A model generated the notes under the pieces. The model made no database searches and was not told the DNA's origin. It saw only the letters and a list, made by a program, of their open reading frames with translations. A stretch of 14,722 nucleotides of DNA from Chrysochromulina tobinii. Lineage: Eukaryota > Haptophyta > Prymnesiales > Chrysochromulinaceae. Within the stretch, counting starts at the first letter, position 1, and every line of letters begins with the position of its first letter. A program made the translations under genes and the position numbers. The stretch covers positions 1 through 14,722 of the forward strand of contig JWZX01000680.1 of assembly GCA_001275005.1 (NCBI GenBank), written 5' to 3'. Of the stretch, positions 1 through 7,158 are shown piece by piece.

Positions 1-1092
1 GGTGGCGGCGGCGGTGGCGGCGAGGCTCATGCACGCCGCGACGAGCGCCGCGCGCCGCGGACAGTTCCGTGAATGGCCGCCCATCGCGTTCGCACGCACG
101 CTCTCGTACCTGTGGGGAAGTGGAGGGGGCGTCGTGGTGAGCACTTGCATGCACGAGGGGGAGACGCCCCCATCGCGTTCGCACGCACGCTCTCGTACCC
201 GCACTCGTACTTGCACCTCCACACGAGCTCTGGGCCGGTGGGGCTGGTAGTACCGGTGGTAGTCGAGGCAGGGGGTTGGCGGGGCGGCGGGGCAGCCGAC
301 GCATGGGCCGGCGCGCCATCGTGGGCGCCCCTCGAGTCGGATGGGGCGCCGTCGTGGGCGCCGTCTGAGTCGGTCCAGGCGCCATCGTGGGCGCCCCTCG
401 AGTCGGATGGGGCGCCGTCGTGGGCGCCGTCTGAGTCGGTCCAGGCGCCATCGTGGGCGCCCCTCGAGTCGGATGGGGCGCCGTCGTGGGCGCCGTCTGA
501 GTCGGTCCAGGCGCAGATCGAGGCGCCGATCGAGGCACCGATGGACGCCAAGGTCGAGCGATCGAGCGCGCTGTGGTGAGCGCATGACGCGCTGTGATGA
601 GCGGGTGGAGCGCTGTGGTGAGCGGATGGCGCTGCCCATGGTGCGCAGCGCGGCAGCATGTCCGACAGGCCGATCGCATTCACACCCGGAGCATTCACAC
701 CCGGCAGCATGTCCGACAGGCCGATCGCCGCTGCGACGGCGGACACTTCAGTGCACTCCATCCCGATCGCCCAGGACGCGTCGTCGTGAGCGTCGCTCCT
801 CCCCGTGTCGACGCTCACGACGACGCTGTCGTCCGCCGCGCCTGCCACTGCGCCTGCCGCGGCGCTCGCAGCGGCGCCTCCCATCACGGCCTCTCGACGC
901 GCCGCAATGGCGGCCTGCAGCAGCTGCGCCGGCGGGATTGCATGCGATGTGCCCCGGAGCCGGCGCTCGCCTATTGCCAAATCGGGGATCCTATGAAGCC
1001 CTCGGTGCTTGTCGGGCAGGGTGCACCCGAATGTGCCGCATGCATCATCGCCGGGCCGCTTGATCTGCCTCTGCTGCTGCGGCCGAGGGCAT

Positions 1093-1123
<31 letters not shown>

Positions 1124-1691
1124 GTGAGGGCGGTGGCGGATGCAGCGGTGCCCGAGACGGCGCCGTCTCGTCCGCTGTGGCAGATGCCTTCATCTGCCAC
1201 AGCGCCCGCCCTCGCCCTCGCCCTCGGTCTCGGCCTCGGCCTCGGCCACAATCTCGGCCATAATCTCGGCCTCGGCCTCGGCCATGGGGCCCCGGCTTCG
1301 GTTTCGGCTTGGGCGGTCCCACCGCAGCTGCAACGGTGCATGCGGCCGTGCATGCATCCGGCATGTGCTCTTTCCATATTAGGACCTGCTCGCTGTGGAA
1401 GAGGCACGTGGTGTGGTCGTGTGGGAAATAAAGCTCCGTGAGCTCTCGGCGCCCCTGCCAGCTCGAACCGACGATGCGCGCGTCCCAGCTGTCCAGCGAA
1501 CCTGATGAGGGCGCAATCAGTCAGACGCACTCAGGTGGCAATCAGAGGCCATCCGAGAACAGACGAGGCTTGTCCCAGCGCTCAGGTGTGAAGAGCGAAC
1601 CTGGTGTGAAGAGGTGCGCGGGCACCCGTAGCCACGCGCCGATAGGCAGTCTATCCGCTGAGATGCCGCTGCTGCCGCCCTCGCAACACCC

Positions 1692-1731
<40 letters not shown>

Positions 1732-2459
1732 ATTCCAGAGCCGTCAGGCGCTACCCTGTCGTACTCGCCCTCGCTCGCCTGCGCGGCGACCCAGGGGTGA
1801 GCTGCGAAGCCGCGGTACTCCAAATCTTCGAGCGGCGCATGGCGCCTCGCATACGTCTCGTCGTCGCTCCCGTCCTCGCTCCCGTCCGCCTCGCCGTCCG
1901 CCTCCCCGTCCGCCTCTCCGTCCGCCTCGTCGGCCTGGTCCTCCTGCTGCTCGTCGCCCTCGCCTGCGCTGGTGCCGGCGCACGTTGACAACGGTGCAGG
2001 GAGGACGCGAAACGACGCGCGTGGCATCGCATCCGGCTTGATCGCTTGATCCATCGGCGGAAGCCGAAGCGCTGCAGCCCGGCAGATGGCAGCCGGGGAG
2101 ATGACCGTGCCGTTGATGGACCACGCTTCGTCTTCGTCCGGCGCGACGCCGGCATCTTGATCGCCCTGGGCAGTGGCAGCAGCTGGTCGATGCATCGCAA
2201 CCCAAGCGTCCGCAGCCTCGATGGCGTCATGCCATGCCTGCCCTTGTCCACGCGCGGACATTGGGAGCGTCGGGAGATCTGCGTACGGCCGCAGCCTGCT
2301 CAGGCTGCACAGGCCTCGCTTGCTGTCGCCGAAGAAGAGGAGGGACGCGGTGGCGGTGTCGATGAACTGCACTATCGCAGGGTACCAAAGTCGCTTGCCG
2401 AGCCGGGCGAGCACGACGTCGCCGCGGACCAAACTGACACCATGGACAGGAGACAGCAT
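1..2459 (-). CDS. Tudor/PWWP-like protein with C2HC zinc finger (3' end outside window)
   Basis: Exons on the minus strand: 2459-1601, 1501-199 and 109-1, continuing past base 1. Introns are phase 1 and phase 2, and the frame stays open for about 757 residues. Residues about 8-58 (GDVVLARLGKRLWYPAIVQFID, later LFFGDSKRG and LRPY) resemble a Tudor/PWWP-type chromatin-reader fold. A second W-rich block (SWDARIVGSSW...YFPHDH) follows the first junction. Then come a PKPKPKPG stretch, an RG/RD-rich tract typical of RNA-binding proteins, a poly-Pro run, a Cys/His motif (CGTFGCTLPDKHRGLH), and 22-residue repeats rich in GAHDGA. Splicing intron 2 creates C716-x3-C720-x12-H733-x3-C737 with AMGGH, resembling plant QALGGH-type fingers; the unspliced frame destroys it. 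A role in chromatin or RNA is inferred. The low-complexity half could hide further introns. The start is the first ATG of the frame and faces the LETM1-like gene across 210 bp. Confidence 0.7.
110..198 (-). other. Intron 2 of the Tudor-like gene (89 nt, module II)
   Basis: Sense-strand donor GTACGAGAGC and acceptor CTTCCCCACAG. The first 30 nt of the intron are identical to the first 30 nt of the downstream exon, starting GTACGAGAGCGTGCGTGCGA. The 3' part (GTGCTCACCACGACGCCCCC, then a pyrimidine stretch and CACAG) matches introns 3 and 4 of the helicase gene and intron 6 of the DNAJC22-like gene. Removal restores a C2HC zinc finger. Confidence 0.8.
313..510 (-). repeat. 66-bp coding tandem repeat, 3 copies
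   Basis: Three near-identical 66-bp units start at 313, 379 and 445. On the minus strand they encode the 22-residue unit WTDSDGAHDGAPSDSRGAHDGA, itself two related 11-residue halves. The period is a multiple of three, so copy-number change would keep the frame. This lies inside exon 2 of the Tudor-like gene. Confidence 0.9.
1093..1119 (-). repeat. GGC trinucleotide run (poly-proline codons)
   Basis: A pure GGC microsatellite on the plus strand, which reads as a poly-Pro run in the minus-strand frame of the Tudor-like gene. Confidence 0.85.
1153..1204. repeat. Two adjacent inverted repeats
   Basis: Positions 1153-1170 form an 18-bp perfect palindrome (CGAGACGGCGCCGTCTCG). Positions 1173-1186 and 1191-1204 are perfect 14-bp inverted arms (CGCTGTGGCAGATG) around a CCTT loop. 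Both lie in the low-complexity coding part of exon 2 of the Tudor-like gene. Confidence 0.85.
1502..1600 (-). other. Intron 1 of the Tudor-like gene (99 nt, module I)
   Basis: Sense-strand donor GTTCGCTCTT, 3' end CTGATTGCGCCCTCATCAG. The downstream exon begins GTTCGCTGG, so the intron start repeats its first seven bases. Phase 1, joining CCA-G to GT-TCG. Interior sequence carries CTGAT-type motifs in the sense direction. Confidence 0.75.
1695..1730 (-). repeat. GCC/CGC trinucleotide run (poly-glycine codons)
   Basis: A pure trinucleotide microsatellite that reads as a run of about 12 Gly in the minus-strand frame of exon 1 of the Tudor-like gene. Confidence 0.85.
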
Positions 2460-2669
2460 GATCCGAAAGCAGGACCCCCACGCCTTGTGCGCCAGTTCGC
2501 TTCCACAGACGGCGGACGAAAAGCGGGGAGGAGGTTCTGGGCGTCGCTTTGGGAGGGGATGTTGCGATTAACGGCGCGGGAATCACGGAAAGTGTGAAAT
2601 TCCACCCAGATTGACCCGAGACTTGTGGTGCGCTGCTTTTCTGCGGCAATTCCCAAGTGGCTTGACAAG
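2460..2669. promoter_or_regulatory. Divergent promoter region between the Tudor-like and LETM1-like genes
   Basis: A 210-bp gap between two start codons facing apart, so it must hold both 5' UTRs and both promoters unless the true transcription starts lie inside an ORF. No TATA box is obvious. The stretch around 2570-2610 is locally more AT-rich than its surroundings. Confidence 0.5.
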
Positions 2670-5600
2670 ATGCACGCGGCAATGCTCCTCAGCTTGCTGT
2701 ACCCGCCGATCACGGGCTACAGCGTGGCGTACGGCCCCGGGGCACACAGCGTGCCGCCGATCGCTCCGCAGCGGCGACCCGCGCCAGCGCGTGTGGCAGC
2801 TCTGAGGATGGAGGTGGAGGCGGCGGCGCCATCGGCGGTCCAGTTGGCTGTGTCCTCCACTTTCCAGCTCCCAGGTGGCAGCGCCGGCAGCAGCATAGGC
2901 AGCAGCAGCAGCGATGGCGGCGATGGCGGCGTCGGAGAGGAGGACTGGTCGTTCTGGCTGTCGCGCCCGCGATACGCCCGCTTGCGCGACATCGCCCTCT
3001 CCATCACCGTGCGAAGGACGGTCAACGAGGCCGAGCTCGCGCTCAAGCTCGCTCGGGAGTACTCGTCGAATCCGTCGCTGCTCCAGGATATCGACTTCTC
3101 GTCGCTGATCCTGCGGCTACAGAGAGACATCGACGTGAACAACGCGCCGCTCAGCGCCTCCGGGATGCTCTCGGCGGCCGAGCTCGACGAGATCTTGAAG
3201 CGCCAGATCGACGCGATCGCCGAGCTGAAGGCCAACCCTCTGGCGCTCGAGCTGGCGCTGGATGGAGCGGTGAGCGGCGCGGCGGGAAAGCTGCCCAAGC
3301 TGCGCCGCGTCATCTCGCGCGCTCGTGAGCTTCCGTTAACGATCGATCTGCCCGCCATCCAAGGAGACGGCGGTCTGGACTTCCGACTCGCTCTCAATGA
3401 GAGCAAGAATGTCGTCGAGGCGGTCCAGCAGGCGTGGCAGCGGCTGAGCGGCACGTCGCCCGAGAAAGAAGAGACTCTCATGACCCTCCAGCAAGAGTCG
3501 CGGGCGTTGCTCTCTCTACGCGCCGAGGCGACGAAACTCCGTGGAGGTGATGGCGTCTGATTGCCACTGATTGCCATTGATTGCCATTGATTGCCATTGA
3601 TTGCCACTGATTGCCACTGATTGCCACTGATTGCCATCAGAGGCGACGAAACTCCGTGGAGGTGATGGCGTCTGATTGCCACTGATTGCCACTGATTGCC
3701 ATTGATTGTCATTGATTGCCATTGATTGCCATTGATTGCCACTGATTGCCATCAGAGGCGACGAAACTCCGTGGAGGTGATGGCGTCTGATTGCCATTGA
3801 TTGCCCTTGATTGCCATTGACTGCCATTGATTGCCATTGATTGCCATCAGAGGCGACGAAACTCCGTGGAGGTGATGGCGTCCGATTGCCATGCGGCTGA
3901 TGGCCACACGAGTGCAGCTGATTGCCACCCGACGCCCCTTGACGAACCCGACTCCCCTTTCGCAGGCATCAAGCTCGTGCAGCGCCAAAAGGAGCTCAAG
4001 GCGGCCTACCTAATTAGGTTTGGCACCTCGGCAGGATTGATGGAGGAGACGTTACGCGCGGACGTGGCCATCTGCAAGCTCCAAAAGGAGCTCGGGCTCA
4101 AGTACGTTGATTGCCATTGATTGCCATTGATTGCCATTGATTGCAGATGATTGCCGATGATTGCCAATGATTCGCGAGCTGGAAGAGGGATCGTGGGCTC
4201 AAGTCCGCTCTCATCTTCGTGATTGCCTTATGATTGTGACTCGATTGCGACTGATGATCCCTGATTGCGTCTCCCTAATATGGCAGGTCCGCTCTGCTCG
4301 AAATGGAGCGCATCTTCCTGACTCTCGAGTCTGAGCTCGCACTCACCTCGTCCCTCATCGACCAGGTGATTGATTACGTCTGATTGCATCCTGATGGGGA
4401 CTGATTACTCTCGAGTCTGAGCTCGCACTCACCTCGTCCCTCATCGACCAGGTGAGGACCACTGAGGACCACTGAGGACCACTGAGTGCTATTTGATGAC
4501 CTCCCATGACCTCCCATGACCTCCCATGACCACGGATGCTCCCCCGTCCGTCACCGGCCAGCTGCTCGAGGCCGTGCAGCGCTACGGCGAGATGGAGGCG
4601 AGATTGCACGCGATGGTGACCGAGGTGCAGCGAGATCAGCATGCACGCGTGGACGAGGATCAGCTACTTCAGCTCGAGCAGCAGATCTTCGTAGAGCTCT
4701 TGCAACTGGGGCTGCAGTCACAGGTAATTGACGACCTTTGAGTGCATTCTGACGACATCCGATGACCTTTGAGAGCATACTGATGACATCCGATGACCTT
4801 TGAGAGCATGCTGATGACATCCGATGACCTTTGAGAGCATACTGATGGCATCCGATGACCTTTGAGTGCATACTGATGACATCTGGTCGCATCTCGCAGG
4901 ACACGGGTAGACCGGAAAGCTTCTCGTGGCCGCGCACGCGCGAGGCGCTCCAGGTCAATGCCAAGCGTGCCGGCGAAGGGCTTGCGTTCTACTCCCGAGG
5001 CCTCCGGCTCATGGGCGAGGATGTTCAGCTGATGGTCAATATGATCAGCCGCGCCGTCGTCCAAGGGTACGCTGATTGCGTCTGATTGCGTCTGATTGCG
5101 TCTAATTGCCTAATATGATCAGCCGCGCCGTCGTCCAAGGGTACGCCCAAGACGACGCGAAGCTCTCTCACTGATGACTGATGACCTCACTGATGACCGT
5201 TGATCTCTCACTGATGGCCGTTGATTACCAAGGGTATGGGAAGCTCTCCCCACAGCAGAGGTAGGGGAGGCATGACAGTGCTCCCCACGGCGCCCTCTCC
5301 CCACAGGTACACCCTCAAGCCGCGGGAGGCGAAGTTGCTGCAGCGCATAGCCAAGGACCTCTTCACGCTCGTGCCCTTCGTCATCATCCTCATCATCCCT
5401 CTCTCGCCACTCGGGCATGTGCTCGTCTTCTCCTTCATCCAGCGCTTCTTCCCAGGTGATCTCCCGCTGATCTCCCGCTCATCTCTGACCTCGGATGACC
5501 TCGGATGACCTCGGATGATCACGGATGATCCCGGATGATCACGGATGATCTCGGATGACACCTGATGACCCTTTGGAGTGCCTCTGAGCGCGATCTCGTC

Positions 5601-6004
5601 CTCGGCAGATTTCTACCCGTCGCAATTCACAGAGTCTCGTCAGAACATCATGTCGATGTACTCGGCCATCACAGCCCCGAGCACAGGTGCGCTGACGAAC
5701 CTCTGACGAACCTCTGATGACCTATGATTGCCTTCCTCATCACAGCCCCGAGCACAGGTGCGCGGCTGAGCCTCGGTGCGGACCTCTGATGACCTATGAT
5801 GAGGACCTCTGATTGCCTCCCTCATCAGGTGCGCGGCTGAGCCTCGGTGCGGACCCAGCAGAGCAGACGGAACAGGCGGGGGAGGTGGCGCAAGCAGTTG
5901 CGGGTGCGGTCATTGGCACCGAGGTGGCGCTGATGAAGGCCGAGGTGACGGAGACGGGCAAGGCGGAGGCGGAGGCTACGGGCAAGGCGGAGACGAAGTC
6001 CTGA
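2670..6004 (+). CDS. LETM1-like membrane protein, probably plastid-targeted, 607 aa
   Basis: Exons: 2670-3546, 3966-4101, 4287-4365, 4562-4723, 4900-5066, 5307-5455, 5609-5686 and 5829-6004. They total 1824 nt and every junction keeps the frame. The C-terminal part (about residues 475-540) matches the LETM1 family: [24 protein letters not shown], a hydrophobic membrane segment ([19 protein letters not shown]), then IQRFFPDFYPSQF. Residues before it are helical and charged ([26 protein letters not shown]). LETM1 proteins act in organelle inner membranes in ion homeostasis and membrane-protein insertion. This protein ends soon after the core, lacking the ribosome-binding/EF-hand tail of mitochondrial LETM1, as do plastid LETM1-like proteins. 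The N-terminus ([13 protein letters not shown], then an R/A/P-rich stretch ending VAALRMEVE) looks like a signal plus transit peptide, so plastid location is inferred. The first ATG of the frame is taken as start; a second ATG lies 12 nt later. The acceptor of exon 4 has a weak pyrimidine tract. Confidence 0.85.
3547..3965 (+). repeat. Intron 1 of the LETM1-like gene, 10-bp array with exon-end copies
   Basis: A 419-nt phase-1 intron, donor GTGATGG, acceptor TTTCGCAG. It is mostly TGATTGCCAY in 10-bp tandem repeats. The 33-nt block containing the upstream exon end and donor (GAGGCGACGAAACTCCGTGG onward) occurs at 3525, 3640, 3755 and 3850, so there is a 115-bp super-repeat (the last spacing is 95). 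Only the first donor keeps the reading frame. Confidence 0.9.
4102..4286 (+). other. Intron 2 of the LETM1-like gene
   Basis: 185 nt, phase 2, donor GTACGTTG, 3' end CTGATTGCGTCTCCC...GGCAG. Around 4194-4210 it contains GGGCTCAAGTCCGCTCT, which equals the end of exon 2 (GGGCTCAA) joined directly to the start of exon 3 (GTCCGCTCT). TGATTGCC-type repeats fill the rest. Confidence 0.85.
4366..4561 (+). repeat. Intron 3 of the LETM1-like gene, with copied exon 3 end
   Basis: 196 nt, phase 0, donor GTGATTG, acceptor CCGGCCAG. A 49-nt block spanning the end of exon 3 and its donor (4321-4369) is repeated exactly at 4407-4455, giving a second donor (GTGAGG) at 4452. Runs of GACCACTGAG and ATGACCTCCC follow. 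The second donor is 86 nt downstream and out of frame. Confidence 0.8.
4724..4899 (+). repeat. Intron 4 of the LETM1-like gene, 31-bp tandem repeat
   Basis: 176 nt, phase 0, donor GTAATTG, acceptor TCTCGCAG. It is dominated by five copies of a 31-bp unit starting at 4733, 4764, 4795, 4826 and 4857 (GACCTTTGAG..., with CTGATGAC inside each). Confidence 0.9.
5067..5306 (+). repeat. Intron 5 of the LETM1-like gene, with copied exon 5 end
   Basis: 240 nt, phase 2, donor GTACGCTG, acceptor CCCCACAG. A 35-nt block spanning the exon 5 end and donor (5038-5072) recurs at 5112-5146. The copied donor reads GTACGCCC, close to the downstream exon start GTACACCC. A shorter third echo (CCAAGGGTATG) lies near 5229. 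CTGATGAC motifs fill the interior. Confidence 0.85.
5456..5608 (+). repeat. Intron 6 of the LETM1-like gene, 10-bp array
   Basis: 153 nt, phase 1, donor GTGATCTC, acceptor CTCGGCAG. Contains tandem GGATGACCTC / GGATGATCAC units of 10-bp period. It splits an Asp codon inside the LETM1 core, between FFP and FYPSQF. Confidence 0.88.
5687..5828 (+). repeat. Intron 7 of the LETM1-like gene, module I, with copied boundaries
   Basis: 142 nt, phase 1, donor GTGCGCTG. Its last 20 nt (5809-5828) are exactly CTGATTGCCTCCCTCATCAG. The downstream exon begins GTGCGCGGCTGAG; a copy of the exon 7 end joined directly to this exon 8 start lies inside the intron (about 5741-5786), giving a pre-joined junction. 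Confidence 0.85.
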
Positions 6005-6131
6005 TCATGGCATGCTGGTGATGGCATGCTGATGATGGGCACTGTGGAGACAAAGTCATAAGTAGATAAAGGAGCAATGGCCGTCAGAAGCGTGAGTGCT
6101 GCGGCCGACACCGGCGCCGTTGGCGGCGCGA

Positions 6132-6236
6132 ATCACCGTAACGAAACGTCCATGGCCTGTGGGATCATCACCGTAACGAAACGTCCATGGCCTGTGGGAT
6201 CATCACCGTAACGAAACGTCCATGGCCTGTGGGATC
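6132..6236. repeat. 35-bp tandem repeat, 3 exact copies
   Basis: Units start at 6132, 6167 and 6202, beginning ATCACCGTAACGAAACGTCC and ending GGGATC. The copies appear identical, suggesting recent expansion. They resemble none of the intron repeat families. Confidence 0.92.
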
Positions 6237-6641
6237 AGCCTTTGGGACGCGATGAGGCCTCATGGCGGGCGTTATGAGGCGTCATGGCGGGCGCACACAC
6301 GCACACACGCTATGAGCAGGCGCGCGCGTGCGGGGTGCCAGGTGAGAGAGAGAGAGAGAGGAGGACCTGAATCCCGCACTCTCGCAGTCACTTAGCCCCC
6401 CACTTTGCCTCCCCGCTTTGCCCCCCCCACCTCCAGCTGCTGGGGTGGGGGAAGAGCAGAGAGGACCTGAATCCCACAGTGCCGCCAGTTACTTTCGCCC
6501 CTCCCCCCTCAGTCTCGGGCGAGTGGTGAGACGAAGGTGCAGGAGCGCAACGGACTGCGCGTACAGTGGGAGAATCGTCTCGGAATACATGTTGTAGTGC
6601 GTGTGTGTCGAATACATGTTGCACAGCAAAAACGAAAATAC

Positions 6642-6661
6642 CGTCGTACAATTGTACGACG
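6642..6661. promoter_or_regulatory. Perfect 20-bp palindrome, possible regulatory site
   Basis: CGTCGTACAATTGTACGACG equals its own reverse complement. It lies in the AT-richer stretch 144 bp upstream of the ORF at 6805. A transcription-factor site or cruciform is possible; the function is inferred only from symmetry and position. Confidence 0.45.
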
Positions 6662-6804
6662 TCCCCCCAATTGGATGAATTTTCTACTCAACTTTGTTGT
6701 CCGATTTGGAAAATCTCTGAAATCTCCGATGTGGCAAGTTGAAGTTTGAAAAAAGGGCGTTCGCGTGATTGAACACCCGATTGTGGAATCGCAAGTTTCG
6801 CGAC

Positions 6805-7158
6805 ATGCTTGAGGACTCTCTCGCGTCGCGGCTTGCCGAGAGGCGTCAGCTCAGTCAGCGCCGCCGCAGCGAAAGACCGGCTTCCCCCTGGGCTCAAGCG
6901 AGCATGAGCCTACGTACTCTATCACCTCTGTCACGTCGCGCAGAGACAGCGCGCACGAAGTTGTTTTCCGATGAGAAGGAGCCCTTGGCCATGTTCTCGC
7001 CCGAATTCTTTTCGTTGGTGTACACCGAGCAGAAGCAAGATCGCGCGACCGGCACCACGGAGCAGCAGAGGCGTGTGCTGCTCGCGCCCCGCTCACGCGA
7101 TTCGTCGCCTCGACACGGGGGGACGCCATCACCGACGCTCGTACTCCCCATCTGGTAG
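6805..7158 (+). CDS. Small hypothetical protein, 117 aa (doubtful)
   Basis: The first ATG of this frame follows an AT-richer, promoter-like stretch. The predicted protein starts MLEDSLASRLAERRQLSQ, has an Arg/Ser-rich first half, and a middle segment (DEKEPLAMFSPEFFSLVYTEQKQDR) with good codon-third-position GC. No family is recognised. It ends at TAG 7156-7158, but the same frame resumes after a run of C and reads IRPHPNVDDLLTYGRIGFDR to a TAA at 7276-7278, which also looks protein-like. An AATAAA lies at 7636. It may be a real small gene, one exon of a longer gene, or a decayed gene. Antisense ORFs here look like shadows. Confidence 0.35.
   Translation: MLEDSLASRLAERRQLSQRRRSERPASPWAQASMSLRTLSPLSRRAETARTKLFSDEKEPLAMFSPEFFSLVYTEQKQDRATGTTEQQRRVLLAPRSRDSSPRHGGTPSPTLVLPIW

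Larger units (their letters stand above)
6005..6804. other. Non-coding stretch with short repeats downstream of the LETM1-like gene
   Basis: No convincing gene on either strand. It should include the LETM1-like 3' UTR, though no AATAAA is seen near the stop. It holds a 35-bp triplicate (6132-6236), two 21-22-bp units (6251-6293), CA- and GA-rich simple repeats (about 6294-6360), a GAGGACCTGAATCCC pair at 6361 and 6461, a GAATACATGTTG pair at 6583 and 6610, and a 20-bp palindrome at 6642. From about 6630 it is markedly richer in AT than the rest, as a promoter might be. Confidence 0.6.

Noticed and set aside
570-640. Repeats of GCTGTGGTGAGCG in exon 2 of the Tudor-like gene resemble the core of intron module II (GCTCACCACGGCGC reversed), suggesting an exonised intron
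   Set aside because: The match is only about 12 bases, lacks the flanking TGCATGCA and CACAG parts, and sits in a simple AHHSA coding repeat. It may be chance in GC-rich sequence.
73-1441. Several plus-strand ORFs of 80-240 codons opposite the Tudor-like gene
   Set aside because: They overlap each other in different frames, have repeat-driven Arg/Ser/Ala-rich composition and show no domain, whereas the minus frame has recognisable motifs and consistent splicing.
1455-1475. GGTTCGAGC on the minus strand resembles a tRNA B box
   Set aside because: No A box or cloverleaf stems fit upstream, and the bases lie in the reading frame of the Tudor-like gene (IVGSSWQG).
6388-6691. Minus-strand ORFs near 6400-6690
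   Set aside because: They run through simple-sequence and polypyrimidine DNA, have no recognisable motif and lack a convincing start context.
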